Source: Bacteroidales bacterium (lineage in GTDB: Bacteria > Bacteroidota > Bacteroidia > Bacteroidales > UBA932). From it: 64,000 nucleotides of DNA. Below, in pieces: positions 51,312-61,056 of the stretch; within the stretch, counting starts at the first letter, position 1, and every line of letters starts with the position of its first letter. The stretch is taken from assembly GCA_022647615.1 (NCBI GenBank), contig JALCKZ010000001.1, positions 546,178-610,177 of the forward strand. The letters run 5' to 3'. The position numbers were made by a program, and so were the translations under genes. A model generated the notes under the pieces. The model was not told the origin of the DNA, did not search any database, and saw only the letters and a list, made by a program, of their open reading frames with translations.

Positions 51312-52532
51312 ATGACAGACCTTTCAGAAATTATTAATCTAAGACACACTATCCACAGTCACCCTTGCCTATCAGGCAATGAGGGGGAAACAGCAAAAGT
51401 AATTGTGGATTTTCTAAAAAAATGCAAACCGGACGAGCTGATGACAAATGTGACCGGCTATGGAATTATAGCCCATTACAAAGGCAAGAAACCCGGACGT
51501 AGTTTACTGGTACGCTGTGAGTTAGACGCACTCCCAATTACTGAAAAGTCAGGAGTCCCCTACTCTTCAAAATATAACGGTATCGCTCACTCTTGTGGTC
51601 ACGACGGTCACATGGCTATATTGTGCGGAGTTGCAAAAACACTTGCAGAATCAAGAGGCAAGAAGAGCAATAATGCGGCAGAATATGGAAATCTGCTAGA
51701 CAAAGGAGACATCTATTTGCTGTTCCAGGAGGAGGAGGAAATTGGCACAGGGGCAAAAAAAATGGTTGCAGAACTCAAGAAGAAAAAAATGAAATTTGAT
51801 TATACTCTTGGCCTGCACAATTCCCCGGGACATAAAGAACATCAGATAGTTGTGTTTAATAAAACCTATGCGTGGGCATCTACCGGAATGGAAATTTTAA
51901 TCAACGGCCACACATCACACGCCGGCAACCCTCAGGATGCAGCCAATCCAACAGATGCTGTGATAAAAATTATAGAGAGCGTAAGAAAACTGGATACGAA
52001 AGATGCATTTTCCACAATAGTTAATTTTACTGTCGGGACAAAGGATTACGGCATCACTCCAGGAAACGGAGCGGTAAGAATTACAGCGCGCGCAAATGAA
52101 GATGCTAAATTAAAGAGACTTACAGCCGCTATAGAAAAAAGTGCAAAAAAAATTATAGAAGCTGAGAATATCAAATTTGCAAAAACGCACAAAAGTAAAA
52201 CAGGAAAGAGCGCAGCTAAAAATGCATTCAAATGCATAATTTCATACTCTGATGCATTCCCTGCAACATTAAACAATATTCAGTTTGCAAATCTTGTGGA
52301 GAAAGTAGCTAAAAAGCTGGGATACAGTACAAAACATGACCCAATAGGCGAGCATGGTTCAGACGATTACACCTATTTCACACACAACACAAAGGCTACG
52401 TTTTTTAACATGGGCGCAGGAGAGAAGCATGCTCCGATTCACACTCCCGGTTTTGATTTTGATGATAATTTAATTGCTGATGGAATAAAAATTATTTGTT
52501 CCGTTTTCCAACAAATTCAGCAAACTCGATAA
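51312..52532 (+). CDS. M20-family amidohydrolase / peptidase
   Basis: Metal-dependent N-acyl amino acid or indole-acetyl amidohydrolase type enzyme, 406 residues. Seen: LRHTIHSHPCLSGNEGETA at the start, GIAHSCGHDGHMAIL (~95, metal ligands), LLFQEEEEIGTGAKKM (~138), GLHNSPGHK (~172) and the final HAPIHTPGFDFDD (~378). ATG 51312 is chosen because the HSHP start is then near the N-terminus, as in relatives; a start at 51216 would overlap trmB. The 3' end overlaps the convergent polyprenyl synthase gene by 41 bp. Confidence 0.88.
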   Translation: MTDLSEIINLRHTIHSHPCLSGNEGETAKVIVDFLKKCKPDELMTNVTGYGIIAHYKGKKPGRSLLVRCELDALPITEKSGVPYSSKYNGIAHSCGHDGHMAILCGVAKTLAESRGKKSNNAAEYGNLLDKGDIYLLFQEEEEIGTGAKKMVAELKKKKMKFDYTLGLHNSPGHKEHQIVVFNKTYAWASTGMEILINGHTSHAGNPQDAANPTDAVIKIIESVRKLDTKDAFSTIVNFTVGTKDYGITPGNGAVRITARANEDAKLKRLTAAIEKSAKKIIEAENIKFAKTHKSKTGKSAAKNAFKCIISYSDAFPATLNNIQFANLVEKVAKKLGYSTKHDPIGEHGSDDYTYFTHNTKATFFNMGAGEKHAPIHTPGFDFDDNLIADGIKIICSVFQQIQQTR

Positions 52533-53496
52533 GGTGATTTTTCTCTCTGCTCGGTGGTATAAGAGCAAGCGCATTAACTGCAAGAGAACTCTGTTCCTCT
52601 AGTTTCTTTTGCGCATCCTTCAAGCCGTCGTACTTGTATACGAACTTGGTAACTTCCTCAATGATAACTGCTTCATGAGGTTTTATCTGAGTCCCTTTTA
52701 TTTTTGTGTTCTCTATATTGCCGATAAGTTTGCGAATTCTTTCGGAACTGTCGGGACAATTATCCATAGCACAAAGTAACGGCAAGGTGATTTTTCTCTC
52801 CTTTAAATCTGCCCCCGCCATTTTCCCGGTTTTCATTTTTGGAGAGTAATCAAAAATATCATCTCGCATTTGAAAAGCAAGACCAAGATGCTCTGCGTAA
52901 TGTGTCATTGCCTCAACCACAACCCTTTCTGCTTTTACAGCATAAGCGGCACTCTTAATTGTCGCCTTAAACAAACTTGCGGTTTTGCGCTCTATGATAT
53001 CATAATAATCCTGTTCGCTCGTATCCAAAGATTCCGCCTTGCTCATCTGAATCATCTCACCTTCAGCCATTTTCTGAACCGCATCTGTAAAACAGCCAAG
53101 AATTTTGCTGCCGCATTTTGTAGTAAGAATGTGCAGCGCTCTGGCAAGCCAGAAGTCTCCCGACAGAACTGAAGCGGCTGCGGAAAATTGAGCATTTATA
53201 GAGGGAACGCCGCGTCTCATATCGGCATCATCCGCAACATCATCATGCATAAGTGTTGCATTATGAATCATCTCTGCAACAACTGCACAATAATAACTCA
53301 GAGGAACCAAAGTTCCGCAAGCTTTTCCCGCTATAAGAGAAAGAACAGGTCTAAGCTCTTTTCCCTCATTAGCAATTATATATGAGTTAATTCTGGATAG
53401 AAGCACATCTTCACTCTGCACAGCCACTGAAAGCGTCTGCCTATACTTTTTGAAATCAGAGCCAAGCTCTTTTTTTGCATCTTCTAAATCCGTCAT
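52492..53496 (-). CDS. Polyprenyl (octaprenyl-type) diphosphate synthase
   Basis: Condenses isopentenyl diphosphate units to the menaquinone side chain. The 334 residues carry the first aspartate-rich motif LMHDDVADDADMRRG (~88-102, DDxxD type) and the second FQMRDDIFDY (~222), plus GKELRPVL near the N-terminus. Chain length cannot be read from sequence alone. It overlaps the opposing M20 gene by 41 bp at its 3' end. Confidence 0.93.
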   Translation of the reverse strand: MTDLEDAKKELGSDFKKYRQTLSVAVQSEDVLLSRINSYIIANEGKELRPVLSLIAGKACGTLVPLSYYCAVVAEMIHNATLMHDDVADDADMRRGVPSINAQFSAAASVLSGDFWLARALHILTTKCGSKILGCFTDAVQKMAEGEMIQMSKAESLDTSEQDYYDIIERKTASLFKATIKSAAYAVKAERVVVEAMTHYAEHLGLAFQMRDDIFDYSPKMKTGKMAGADLKERKITLPLLCAMDNCPDSSERIRKLIGNIENTKIKGTQIKPHEAVIIEEVTKFVYKYDGLKDAQKKLEEQSSLAVNALALIPPSREKNHLIEFAEFVGKRNK

Positions 53497-53558
53497 TATA
53501 AGGGATATTCAGCTAATTAGCCACCATTAAAACTTCCGAGTTATTGCAACTTGGATTG

Positions 53559-54173
53559 CTAAAAAATGTATGCGATAGAGAATTCAAGACCTCTCCCCTT
53601 GGACTGCTTAAGCTCCTTGTAGCTGGAATAAGTCGTACCGTCCGTATTGCCCATTTTATTGAAATCCCAATTGTATCTTCCGCTTATTTGCAGTTTCCAA
53701 ACATCCAGTCCGGCTCCAACTCCTATGCCGGTGTTTGCCTTATGCAAGTCGCCAAAATCTGCACCATTTGTAAATTTCTTCCCCATCAAAAAGTTCATGT
53801 ACGGAACTACTTGAACATAAGGGCGTACTAGCATCAAATTTGGTCCCCACTGAATGCTTACGGGTACCTGAAGATATTTTAAATTATATTTATCCTTGGA
53901 TGTCGCGGTTGTACCGGCGTTGTTCTCCAACTTTGTATTCCTCTCTACATAAAGCAGTTCCGGTTGGATTGCAAACCCCATCGGCAAATTAATTTTATAC
54001 AAGACGCCAGCCTGGAAACCAAGATTACTGTGCATATCATAGTGTTCCAAATCGCTAAGCTGATTTGTATAGATTCCTGCTTTGATACCAAGACCGGTCT
54101 GCGCTCCTGCAGGCACAGCAGCCAAAATGCATGCTGTCAGCGCAATACATAGAACTTTCAAGGGTGTTTTCAT
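53559..54173 (-). CDS. Outer-membrane beta-barrel protein (porin family)
   Basis: A 204-residue exported protein (signal MKTPLKVLCIALTACILAAVPAGAQ) with alternating amphipathic strands (GLGIKAGIYTNQL, GFQAGVLYKINLPMGFAIQPELLY, VPVSIQWGPNLMLVRPYVQ, GIGVGAGLDVWKLQISGRYNW) and a C-terminal aromatic (SIAYIF). It is like the small PorT/OmpA-type eight-strand barrels of Bacteroidota. No specific substrate. A CTGTCGCGA motif (with its inverse) lies at 54211-54221. Confidence 0.8.
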   Translation of the reverse strand: MKTPLKVLCIALTACILAAVPAGAQTGLGIKAGIYTNQLSDLEHYDMHSNLGFQAGVLYKINLPMGFAIQPELLYVERNTKLENNAGTTATSKDKYNLKYLQVPVSIQWGPNLMLVRPYVQVVPYMNFLMGKKFTNGADFGDLHKANTGIGVGAGLDVWKLQISGRYNWDFNKMGNTDGTTYSSYKELKQSKGRGLEFSIAYIF

Positions 54174-54297
54174 AACGCAATTCTTTTAAGAGTTGTAATT
54201 ATTTAATTACCTGTCGCGACAAATACTTTGCCGCACTAACATTTGCAACAATCAAAGCCCGGTGCAAACCTTTGCAGCCGCACAAATGATCCGTTGC

Positions 54298-54615
54298 TTA
54301 TAGAAGAGCTTTTAACTTCTCCTCAATAGCCGCCTTTGGGTTTGAACCTACAAGCTTATCTTTAATCTCTCCGTTCTTAAAGAACAAAAGAGTAGGAATG
54401 TTTCTAATACCGTAGTTTGCAGGAGCTTCAGAGGCCTCATCTACATTGCATTTAGCAACCACAACCTTTCCGTCATACTCCTTTGCAAGTTCTTCAACAA
54501 TAGGACTTATCATGCGGCAAGGACCACACCATGTTGCCCAAAAATCTACCATAACGGGAAGTTTGCTCTCCAGAACAACCTCCTTAAAATTAGCATCTCC
54601 AACTGTTACTTCCAT
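54298..54615 (-). CDS. trxA: Thioredoxin
   Basis: General cytoplasmic disulfide reductase, 105 residues. Active site WATWCGPCRM (~residue 30), KCNVDE (~57) and cis-Pro loop GIRNIPTLLFF (~72), all canonical. Transcribed alone; the kbl gene is divergent across a 208-bp AT-rich gap without clear -7 boxes. Confidence 0.96.
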   Translation of the reverse strand: MEVTVGDANFKEVVLESKLPVMVDFWATWCGPCRMISPIVEELAKEYDGKVVVAKCNVDEASEAPANYGIRNIPTLLFFKNGEIKDKLVGSNPKAAIEEKLKALL

Positions 54616-54823
54616 AATTGAAAAATTAATGATTGTTAATTATAAATTCTTTTGTGTTTCTGTTTCAAAAACAGAGCCAATTTTCAGTTGCTAAATTAGT
54701 ATTATTTTCTCAGAAATTGTAAATTTGTTATGTTAAAAATATAAGGTATTAATATTCAGTATATATTCGCTGACACATAATATTTACCAAGGCAAAAAAA
54801 ATTACACTATAAATTTTAATAAC

Positions 54824-56017
54824 ATGTATAAAGATTTTCAAGCACATCTTAAATCAGAAATAAAATCCATTAAGGATGCTGGTTTGTATAAAGATGAGAG
54901 AATTATAACATCCCCTCAGCGCGCCGATATTACAGTTAAAGGCGGGAAGAAAGTTTTAAACTTTTGCGCTAACAACTATCTGGGACTATCTGATAATCCA
55001 AGACTTATCAAGGCTGCCAAAGCTGCCATGGATAAGAGAGGATACGGAATGTCATCTGTCCGCTTCATTTGCGGAACAGGAGATCTTCAGAAAGAGCTGG
55101 AGAAAAAAATTGCAGAATTTTTTGGAACAGAGGACACTATCCTTTACACTTCTTGCTTTGATGCAAACGGCGGAGTATTTGAGCCCCTATTCACAGAAGA
55201 AGATGCCATTATTTCAGACTCCCTTAACCACGCTTCAATCATAGACGGCGTAAGACTTTGCAAGGCTGTCCGCTACAGATATGCAAACGCAGATATGAAA
55301 GAGCTGGAGAAATGTCTAAAACAGGCTCAGAAACAGCGCTATAGAATCATTGTCTCCGACGGTGTATTCTCTATGGACGGCAACGTTACGCCTCTTGACC
55401 AGATGTACAAGCTGGCTCAGAAGTACAATGCAATGATTATGGTAGATGAGTCTCACTCCGCTGGAGTTGTAGGAAAAACCGGACGCGGTACTACAGAACT
55501 TCATCACCTGAGAGGCAAGATTGAAATCCTTACCGGAACACTTGGCAAATCCTTTGGCGGTGCAGTCGGCGGATTTGTAACAGGCAAGAAAGAGATAGTT
55601 GAGCTATTGCGCCAACGCTCAAGACCTTATCTATTCTCAAACTCAATCCCTCCAATGGTTGCTGCTGCCGGAATAGAGATGTTCAACATGATGAGCAAGA
55701 CCAACAAACTGCAGGATAAACTTCATGCAAATACAAAATACTTTGTAGAGAAAATGAAGAAGGCCGGCTTTGATATAAAGCCTACACAATCTGCAATTTG
55801 CGCAATCATGCTTTATGATGCAAAATTGTCTCAGCAGATGGCTGCAAAACTTCTGGATGAAGGAATCTATGTTGTAGGATTCTACTATCCTGTTGTTCCT
55901 AAGGACCTTGCAAGAATCCGCGTACAGGTTTCCGCAGGCCACAGCAAAGCACAGCTGGACCGCGCCGTTGCCGCCTTCACAAAGATTGGCAAGCAGCTTG
56001 GGGTTTTGAAAAAATAA
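54824..56017 (+). CDS. kbl: Glycine C-acetyltransferase (2-amino-3-ketobutyrate CoA ligase)
   Basis: PLP enzyme of the alpha-oxoamine synthase family that splits 2-amino-3-ketobutyrate with CoA into glycine and acetyl-CoA during threonine breakdown. The 397 residues include FCANNYLGLSDNPRLI (~48), GYGMSSVRFICGTGDLQKELE (~73), DSLNHASIIDGVRL, MVDESHSAGVVG (~206) and the PLP Lys in TLGKSFGGAVGGF (~243). tdh, the usual partner, is not adjacent. With gcvP in the same window the cell can route glycine to C1 units. Terminator at 56064. Confidence 0.94.
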   Translation: MYKDFQAHLKSEIKSIKDAGLYKDERIITSPQRADITVKGGKKVLNFCANNYLGLSDNPRLIKAAKAAMDKRGYGMSSVRFICGTGDLQKELEKKIAEFFGTEDTILYTSCFDANGGVFEPLFTEEDAIISDSLNHASIIDGVRLCKAVRYRYANADMKELEKCLKQAQKQRYRIIVSDGVFSMDGNVTPLDQMYKLAQKYNAMIMVDESHSAGVVGKTGRGTTELHHLRGKIEILTGTLGKSFGGAVGGFVTGKKEIVELLRQRSRPYLFSNSIPPMVAAAGIEMFNMMSKTNKLQDKLHANTKYFVEKMKKAGFDIKPTQSAICAIMLYDAKLSQQMAAKLLDEGIYVVGFYYPVVPKDLARIRVQVSAGHSKAQLDRAVAAFTKIGKQLGVLKK

Positions 56018-56063
56018 CCCGGCAGGTTAACGCGGTGGTTGAACGCGGTTTAACACAATGTTT

Positions 56064-56097
56064 AAAAACAGGCAGGATTTCCCCGCCTGTTTTTTTT
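56064..56097. terminator. Terminator of kbl (probably bidirectional)
   Basis: AAAAACAGGC (56064-56073) pairs with GCCTGTTTTT (56085-56094), followed by more T; the A-run allows use by the convergent receptor gene. Confidence 0.85.
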
Positions 56098-56112
56098 ATA
56101 CAGTCTTTCAAC

Positions 56113-58524
56113 TTATTTCTTTCCGCTGAGCGTACTGCTCTGCGTATCTGAGTTTTGCAGCAGTTTGTCCGCGGAGTTGTACTTGCGGCCAAAGCTGAAG
56201 TTCCAGGTGAATCTTATCATAAACAATTGAGCCGACTCTCTGAAATGTGTGTTGCTGTATGATGGAGCAAGAGCGCTCAAGTTGATTGTTGGTTGTTTAT
56301 ACGAGTTGCGGTTAGTGAACGGATTTACTGCGCCAACGGCAATAGACATATTATCCGTGATTTTATATCCAAGCATAATAAGATGAATTTTTTCATCTCT
56401 TGCAGTGACCGTCTCGCCCCAAAGATTCCTGTCCAAGCTGTTAATCTGGAAGTGCAGTATAAATTTTTTATAGAAAGCATCCATTTCTATATCGTAATAA
56501 CCGTTGTTGTAAACATGGTGATAATCAATTCCTTTGCTGTCAAAATGGTTCATCCCCACGGTTGCGCTTACAGTAAATATTTTTGCAATCGGACCAACTT
56601 TGAATTCCAATTCCGGATTAATCATTTGCCAGCTATTCTGGTTAAAATTGGTCCTGATAAATTTGTCATTCTCCCTCAACGTCTCCTCCATAATTGGATT
56701 TTTTATGTACTTATAGTGAACCAGACCGTCCACCGTGAACATACCTTTCCGCCACTCAAACTGTAATCTGTTGTCCCACATATGATAAACCTTAAGATTG
56801 GGATTGCCTCTTCTAATCTGCAGAGAATCAATCAGCTGTTCAACATTGTTCAAATCTGAAAGTTCCGGCGTATAGTAATCCAATTTTGTTGTCAAATTTA
56901 TATATGCGTTATCTGAAAAAGTGTATCCAATCTTAAATTTTGGATAGACTACAAACTTGTGATAATTGGCTCTGGCCTGTCCGGTCCACATGTAAGCGCC
57001 ATATCCTCCAACAGAATAATTAAATTTATTATAACGCCCTTTCAGCTCTGCAAAAAGTGCCGCACGCCCCTCTCTCATTGCCGTTGTTGCATCAACTGTT
57101 CCGCTATAATCATTATTTGCATAAACCTGATAATATCTTGCGCCGGTGCTGAGTGTCAGGCTTTTATCAGAATGTTTTTTATTGTTCCCGACAGTGTTAT
57201 TTTCCTCTTTAGATTTTAAAAGTCCCTGCTCATAAATTGTCTCTCCAATAATGGAGTATTTATCTCCTTTAATTTTTGAATAAATATCTGTCGCAATCTC
57301 CTCTCCGCCGGCAGCAAGAGATTTAGACTCTGAATACATTCTCTTTTCCGTAGTTCCGACATAAGTTCCTACAACATCCACAATTAGATGTTTGTTCTTG
57401 GAAAAGTTTTTCTGAAAATACAAATCTAATGAAGGGGTAGTGTATAATGCATTTGTGCTGTCTCTCATATCAACATAGTTATCACGGTCATTTACAGGAT
57501 ATAACAAGCTGTGATAATCATTATTGTAAACTTTGCGGTGAGTAAATCCAAAATTGGCATTAAGGAACCATTCCTCACCCTCCTGATAATTATAATAAGC
57601 ATTCATGTACTTATGCCAAAACTTAAAGCGGCTTGGAATACCCTGTTCAACACGGGTAAAAGAACTATCGTGAGCAAAATTAAATGTCTCTCTGTTCTCT
57701 CTCCACATCCCCTTCATATCACGGAAATGAGAACCGCCGTCCAGACCAAATTCAGACTTCTTGTGATTAAATTTTGCATTAAAATCAACATCATTAAAAC
57801 CCAGCATATTAGGGGATTGCGTTATTTCCATTCCAACATATCCACCAGATTCTGCCCTTTTTACGATGTAATCTATCACAACCGCAACGTTTTCTCCATA
57901 ACGCATAGATGGGTCATCATGATACTCAACTCTTTTTATCTCTTCCGGCTTAAGAGCTTTAATTTGCTGAATATTAGCCTTTACCCCGTTTATTCTCAAT
58001 TGAACTTCTCCATCATTTGAAGAGGTTATCTTGCTTTGCAGCGGATCAACCTTCAATCTGGAAAGCTGCATTCTGGCAAGCAAATCCAATCCGTTAGAAG
58101 AGGATTTCACCTGATAAGCCGTTGGCAGCACCAATTTTTTATCGGGAGTGTTCACAACGTTAGAAGCGCTCACAACCAGCTCATTAAGAGCAATAGCGGA
58201 ATGGTCAATCTGCACATCTCCAAGGTTCACATTCCCGCTAACATTGTCTAAACTGATTTTTTTATTCTCATACCCAACGCAGGAAACTTCAATGATATAA
58301 TCTCCCGCCAAGACATTGTCAAAGACAAACCTTCCGTTTTTATCTGTAGCGCAGCCTGTCACAACGCTCATATCTTTTTTGCGCAGAACAACATCCGCAA
58401 ACTCCACCGCACTAACCTCCACAATTCTTCCTTTAATGCTGAATTTCTGAGCATTAGCAAAACCGCATGTAATGACCATTAGCGCGGTCAATAAAATTAT
58501 TTTTAAATAGTTTTCCTTTTTCAT
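56113..58524 (-). CDS. TonB-dependent-receptor-like outer membrane protein (OMP_b-brl_3 type)
   Basis: An 803-residue exported barrel protein. Order: signal peptide (MKKENYLKIILLTALMVITCGFANAQ), a carboxypeptidase-regulatory-like domain (~30-110: GRIVEVSAVEFADVVLR, GRFVFDNVLAGDYIIEVSCVGYE), a plug-like segment (~125-215: LDLLARMQLSRLKV, EVQLRINGVKANIQQI, IKRVEYHDDPSMRYG) and a large barrel. The closest type is the outer-membrane beta-barrel family found with TonB-like plugs in Bacteroidota. The substrate is unknown and no SusD partner is adjacent. The C-terminus is Ser/Lys-rich (SDTQSSTLSGKK), not the usual aromatic end. ATG 58524 is used because it starts the signal. Confidence 0.85.
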   Translation of the reverse strand: MKKENYLKIILLTALMVITCGFANAQKFSIKGRIVEVSAVEFADVVLRKKDMSVVTGCATDKNGRFVFDNVLAGDYIIEVSCVGYENKKISLDNVSGNVNLGDVQIDHSAIALNELVVSASNVVNTPDKKLVLPTAYQVKSSSNGLDLLARMQLSRLKVDPLQSKITSSNDGEVQLRINGVKANIQQIKALKPEEIKRVEYHDDPSMRYGENVAVVIDYIVKRAESGGYVGMEITQSPNMLGFNDVDFNAKFNHKKSEFGLDGGSHFRDMKGMWRENRETFNFAHDSSFTRVEQGIPSRFKFWHKYMNAYYNYQEGEEWFLNANFGFTHRKVYNNDYHSLLYPVNDRDNYVDMRDSTNALYTTPSLDLYFQKNFSKNKHLIVDVVGTYVGTTEKRMYSESKSLAAGGEEIATDIYSKIKGDKYSIIGETIYEQGLLKSKEENNTVGNNKKHSDKSLTLSTGARYYQVYANNDYSGTVDATTAMREGRAALFAELKGRYNKFNYSVGGYGAYMWTGQARANYHKFVVYPKFKIGYTFSDNAYINLTTKLDYYTPELSDLNNVEQLIDSLQIRRGNPNLKVYHMWDNRLQFEWRKGMFTVDGLVHYKYIKNPIMEETLRENDKFIRTNFNQNSWQMINPELEFKVGPIAKIFTVSATVGMNHFDSKGIDYHHVYNNGYYDIEMDAFYKKFILHFQINSLDRNLWGETVTARDEKIHLIMLGYKITDNMSIAVGAVNPFTNRNSYKQPTINLSALAPSYSNTHFRESAQLFMIRFTWNFSFGRKYNSADKLLQNSDTQSSTLSGKK

Positions 58525-58787
58525 GATTAAATATTGCTGCATCTAAAATTCCGGTTCCTAAATTAACACACCAGTTAGACGGAATTTTTTACATTATGTT
58601 GCAGTATCTAGGTTGTATTATTGGTTAAATTTTAGCTTGATGATTTCTTAGATTTTTTTGCACAGCTCGCGCTTGATGTGGCAAAACAGTTACCTATTTT
58701 ACCACACTCGCGAACTAAAAACGAATCACAAAATATTTACGAACTTAATAATATCCCGCCGCAGTATAGCGGGTATTTATAATGAAC
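58525..58787. other. Non-coding gap with a strong hairpin
   Basis: No gene seen in these 263 bp. TGTGGCAAAA (58677-58686) pairs with TTTTACCACA (58697-58706) with one mismatch, and CCCGC / GCGGG near 58755-58773 form a second weak hairpin close to the end of the PspC gene, perhaps its terminator. Confidence 0.45.
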
Positions 58788-60527
58788 TTATCTCTTTAAC
58801 TTATTGACTACTACTACGCTGCCATCAGGAACGGTTATTTTTGCACTTACCAGAGTTCCGCTGAATTTCTTTGAACGTGAAATGATTTGCGGATAGATTG
58901 TAATCACCGGACCTTTTATTGAAATAAGGTTGCTCTCATAATCTCCGTTAGGAGAAACCTTGCTGGTTATCAATTTATCTCTGCCGTAACTTCTTTTCAT
59001 CTCTATCTCTACCGTAGGAGTTATAGTTGTATCTCTTACTATCTTAGTTACAGTAGAATCTTTGTTGTATTCTATATTGCTAGCGGAAACTGAACTTACA
59101 GAGAACTTTGGATAGATTGCAAACATCGCTTGCTTGTTTTTATCTTTACCCCAGAACAATCTGTAACCACAATTATAAGTATTGTCTCTGTCCGCCTTTA
59201 CTATTGTCTTTAAGGGTGTTACAACGGTTGTGGAGTCATCTCCCTCGTCTTCATCATAAATATTATTTTCAAAATCAGAATAAGAATCTGAATCCCAATC
59301 CTTCCAGATTGGAGCTGGCAGCAAAGAGACGGCACATACTCTGTACATAAACTCTCTGTCATTCATATCTGTAAATGAACTGTCGGGAGCATTAGGAAGA
59401 TTTGCATAATTCACATAAAGAGTGTCATAATTCTTTGACAATGTTTGAGTTGCCGACTGCTTTGTAAAGTCAAATGTTTGCTCAACGGCAGCAGCGCCAA
59501 AGACAAGCAAAAAGATTAAAGCTATTACCCAAACTCCAAATGCTATAAGCCCCGGTCTGAATTTTGGCATCTTAAAGTTGAATGTCCAGCGAATTCCAAG
59601 GTACATTAGAATACAGCAAGGCAGAAGCCAAACAACCAATCTCAGCATATTAATAAAGAATATATTGCCCTGGAAATCAAAGTAATTAAGAATAGCAAGC
59701 GGAGTGGTTCCAAATCTTAAACCGGATGCAAAGTAATATGCAAGGCCCGTTATAAATCCTCCAAGAGAAGCAAGCATACAAACAATTCCTACAATAATTT
59801 TTATGATTCTTCCAAACTCTTCACCTCTTGGCCCGTTAGAGTTATTATAATCATACTCAACGCCTTGTACGCCCGGAGCGCTCCCTTTCATCGCACACTT
59901 ATCCTCAACTGTTTTTGCCTTAGGCATTACAATCCAAAGAATTATATAAGCTAAAAAAACAAGACCTCCAAAATGTGTCCATCCAAAGCCGTGTCCGCTA
60001 ATCCACAAAAAATGTCTGCCAATCGAACCCAAAATAAACGCCACCACAAAAATCAATCTCATTATAACCGGGTCCATTTTGCAGTATGCGGCAAGTCCGC
60101 TGCAAACTCCGCCAATCACACGGTTATCCATATCTCTGAACAATTTGCGGTTGCTGCGCCCAGCTTCTAAATTTTGATTCCCTCCATTGTAACTTGCAGA
60201 ACTCCCGGTATTTGCAGAACTTTCTGCATTCGCATTTGCATTTTCCGTACTCCCGATAGTTTCATCATCTCCCTCTATCTCCTGCGGTCTCCCCATAACT
60301 GCAATTACTTTATCTATTCTCTCCTCTGTTACAACATCTTCTTTGTCAAACTTATCCAAAAGCAACTCTGCAATTCTTCTCTCAATATCATCCAAAATTT
60401 CTTTTCCCTCCGGTCTTGAGGAGTAGTGAGCTGCAAGCGCTTTCAAATAATTTTCCAGTTTTGCGCAGGCATTTTTATTAATGACAAATGCAACGCCTCC
60501 TATGCTAATTTTTAGTGTCTCTTCCAT
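58788..60527 (-). CDS. PspC-domain membrane protein
   Basis: A 579-residue inner-membrane protein. N-terminal soluble part (~1-100) reads like the HSPC-type domain shared with the 61057-61686 protein (ETLKISIGGVAFVINKNA, DIERRIAELLLDKF, VIAVMGRPQEIE). A PspC domain follows (RKLFRDMDNRVIGGVCSGLAAYCKMDPVIMRLIFVV, ~130-165), then about six membrane segments and a large C-terminal extracytoplasmic beta domain rich in Asp/Ser. Likely envelope-stress sensing; downstream of the PadR gene with 13 bp between them. Confidence 0.85.
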   Translation of the reverse strand: MEETLKISIGGVAFVINKNACAKLENYLKALAAHYSSRPEGKEILDDIERRIAELLLDKFDKEDVVTEERIDKVIAVMGRPQEIEGDDETIGSTENANANAESSANTGSSASYNGGNQNLEAGRSNRKLFRDMDNRVIGGVCSGLAAYCKMDPVIMRLIFVVAFILGSIGRHFLWISGHGFGWTHFGGLVFLAYIILWIVMPKAKTVEDKCAMKGSAPGVQGVEYDYNNSNGPRGEEFGRIIKIIVGIVCMLASLGGFITGLAYYFASGLRFGTTPLAILNYFDFQGNIFFINMLRLVVWLLPCCILMYLGIRWTFNFKMPKFRPGLIAFGVWVIALIFLLVFGAAAVEQTFDFTKQSATQTLSKNYDTLYVNYANLPNAPDSSFTDMNDREFMYRVCAVSLLPAPIWKDWDSDSYSDFENNIYDEDEGDDSTTVVTPLKTIVKADRDNTYNCGYRLFWGKDKNKQAMFAIYPKFSVSSVSASNIEYNKDSTVTKIVRDTTITPTVEIEMKRSYGRDKLITSKVSPNGDYESNLISIKGPVITIYPQIISRSKKFSGTLVSAKITVPDGSVVVVNKLKR

Positions 60528-60540
60528 AATAGTTTAAGTT

Positions 60541-60990
60541 TTATAAGTTGTTATTCTCCTCAGCAGCAGCATTTTCTGCACTATTTTGTTTTGTTGCAGA
60601 GTCCGAGGAAGCATTATTGTCAACAATTTTATTCATATCAATTCCGTTCTTTACAAGTTCAACGGATTTTACAACATCGCTCCACGCGGCATCCATAAGT
60701 TCCAAAGCCTTACGCCCTTTATCTGTTAAGGAATAGTATTTTCTTGGAGGGCCGCTTGGACTCTCTTCCCAGCGATAACTTAATAATCCCTGGTTTTTCT
60801 GACGAGCCAGCAGCGGATAAAGCGTCCCCTCAACCACTATCATCTGGGCCTGCTTAAGTTCTGATATTAAAGGAGATGCATAAGAATCTCCCTTGCGCAA
60901 AATGCTCAGGATACAATATTCCAGAACGCCTCTTCTCATCTGGGCCTGAACATTATCTGCATTTATTTCTACTTGATCTTTAATTTCCAT
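60541..60990 (-). CDS. PadR-family transcriptional regulator
   Basis: 149 residues with the PadR winged helix (QMRRGVLEYCILSILRKGDSYASPLI, VEGTLYPLLARQKNQGLLSYRWEES, GPPRKYYSLTDKGRKAL). It probably represses the neighbouring PspC genes in response to an envelope signal or ligand, as PadR genes often do for adjacent membrane genes; that link is inferred from gene order (PspC small, then PadR, then PspC large, all on the minus strand with short gaps). The last ~25 residues are Asn/Ala/Glu-rich low complexity. Confidence 0.9.
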   Translation of the reverse strand: MEIKDQVEINADNVQAQMRRGVLEYCILSILRKGDSYASPLISELKQAQMIVVEGTLYPLLARQKNQGLLSYRWEESPSGPPRKYYSLTDKGRKALELMDAAWSDVVKSVELVKNGIDMNKIVDNNASSDSATKQNSAENAAAEENNNL

Positions 60991-61056
60991 ATTAAATGTT
61001 TTTACTCGTTAATGAATAGAACTTGTGTCATTAGTTTCATATTAGACACCTGATTA

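Noticed and set aside
54616..54823. Search for a riboswitch or small RNA in the trxA-kbl gap
   Set aside because: The gap is AT-rich with no conserved core, strong hairpin or clear promoter box.
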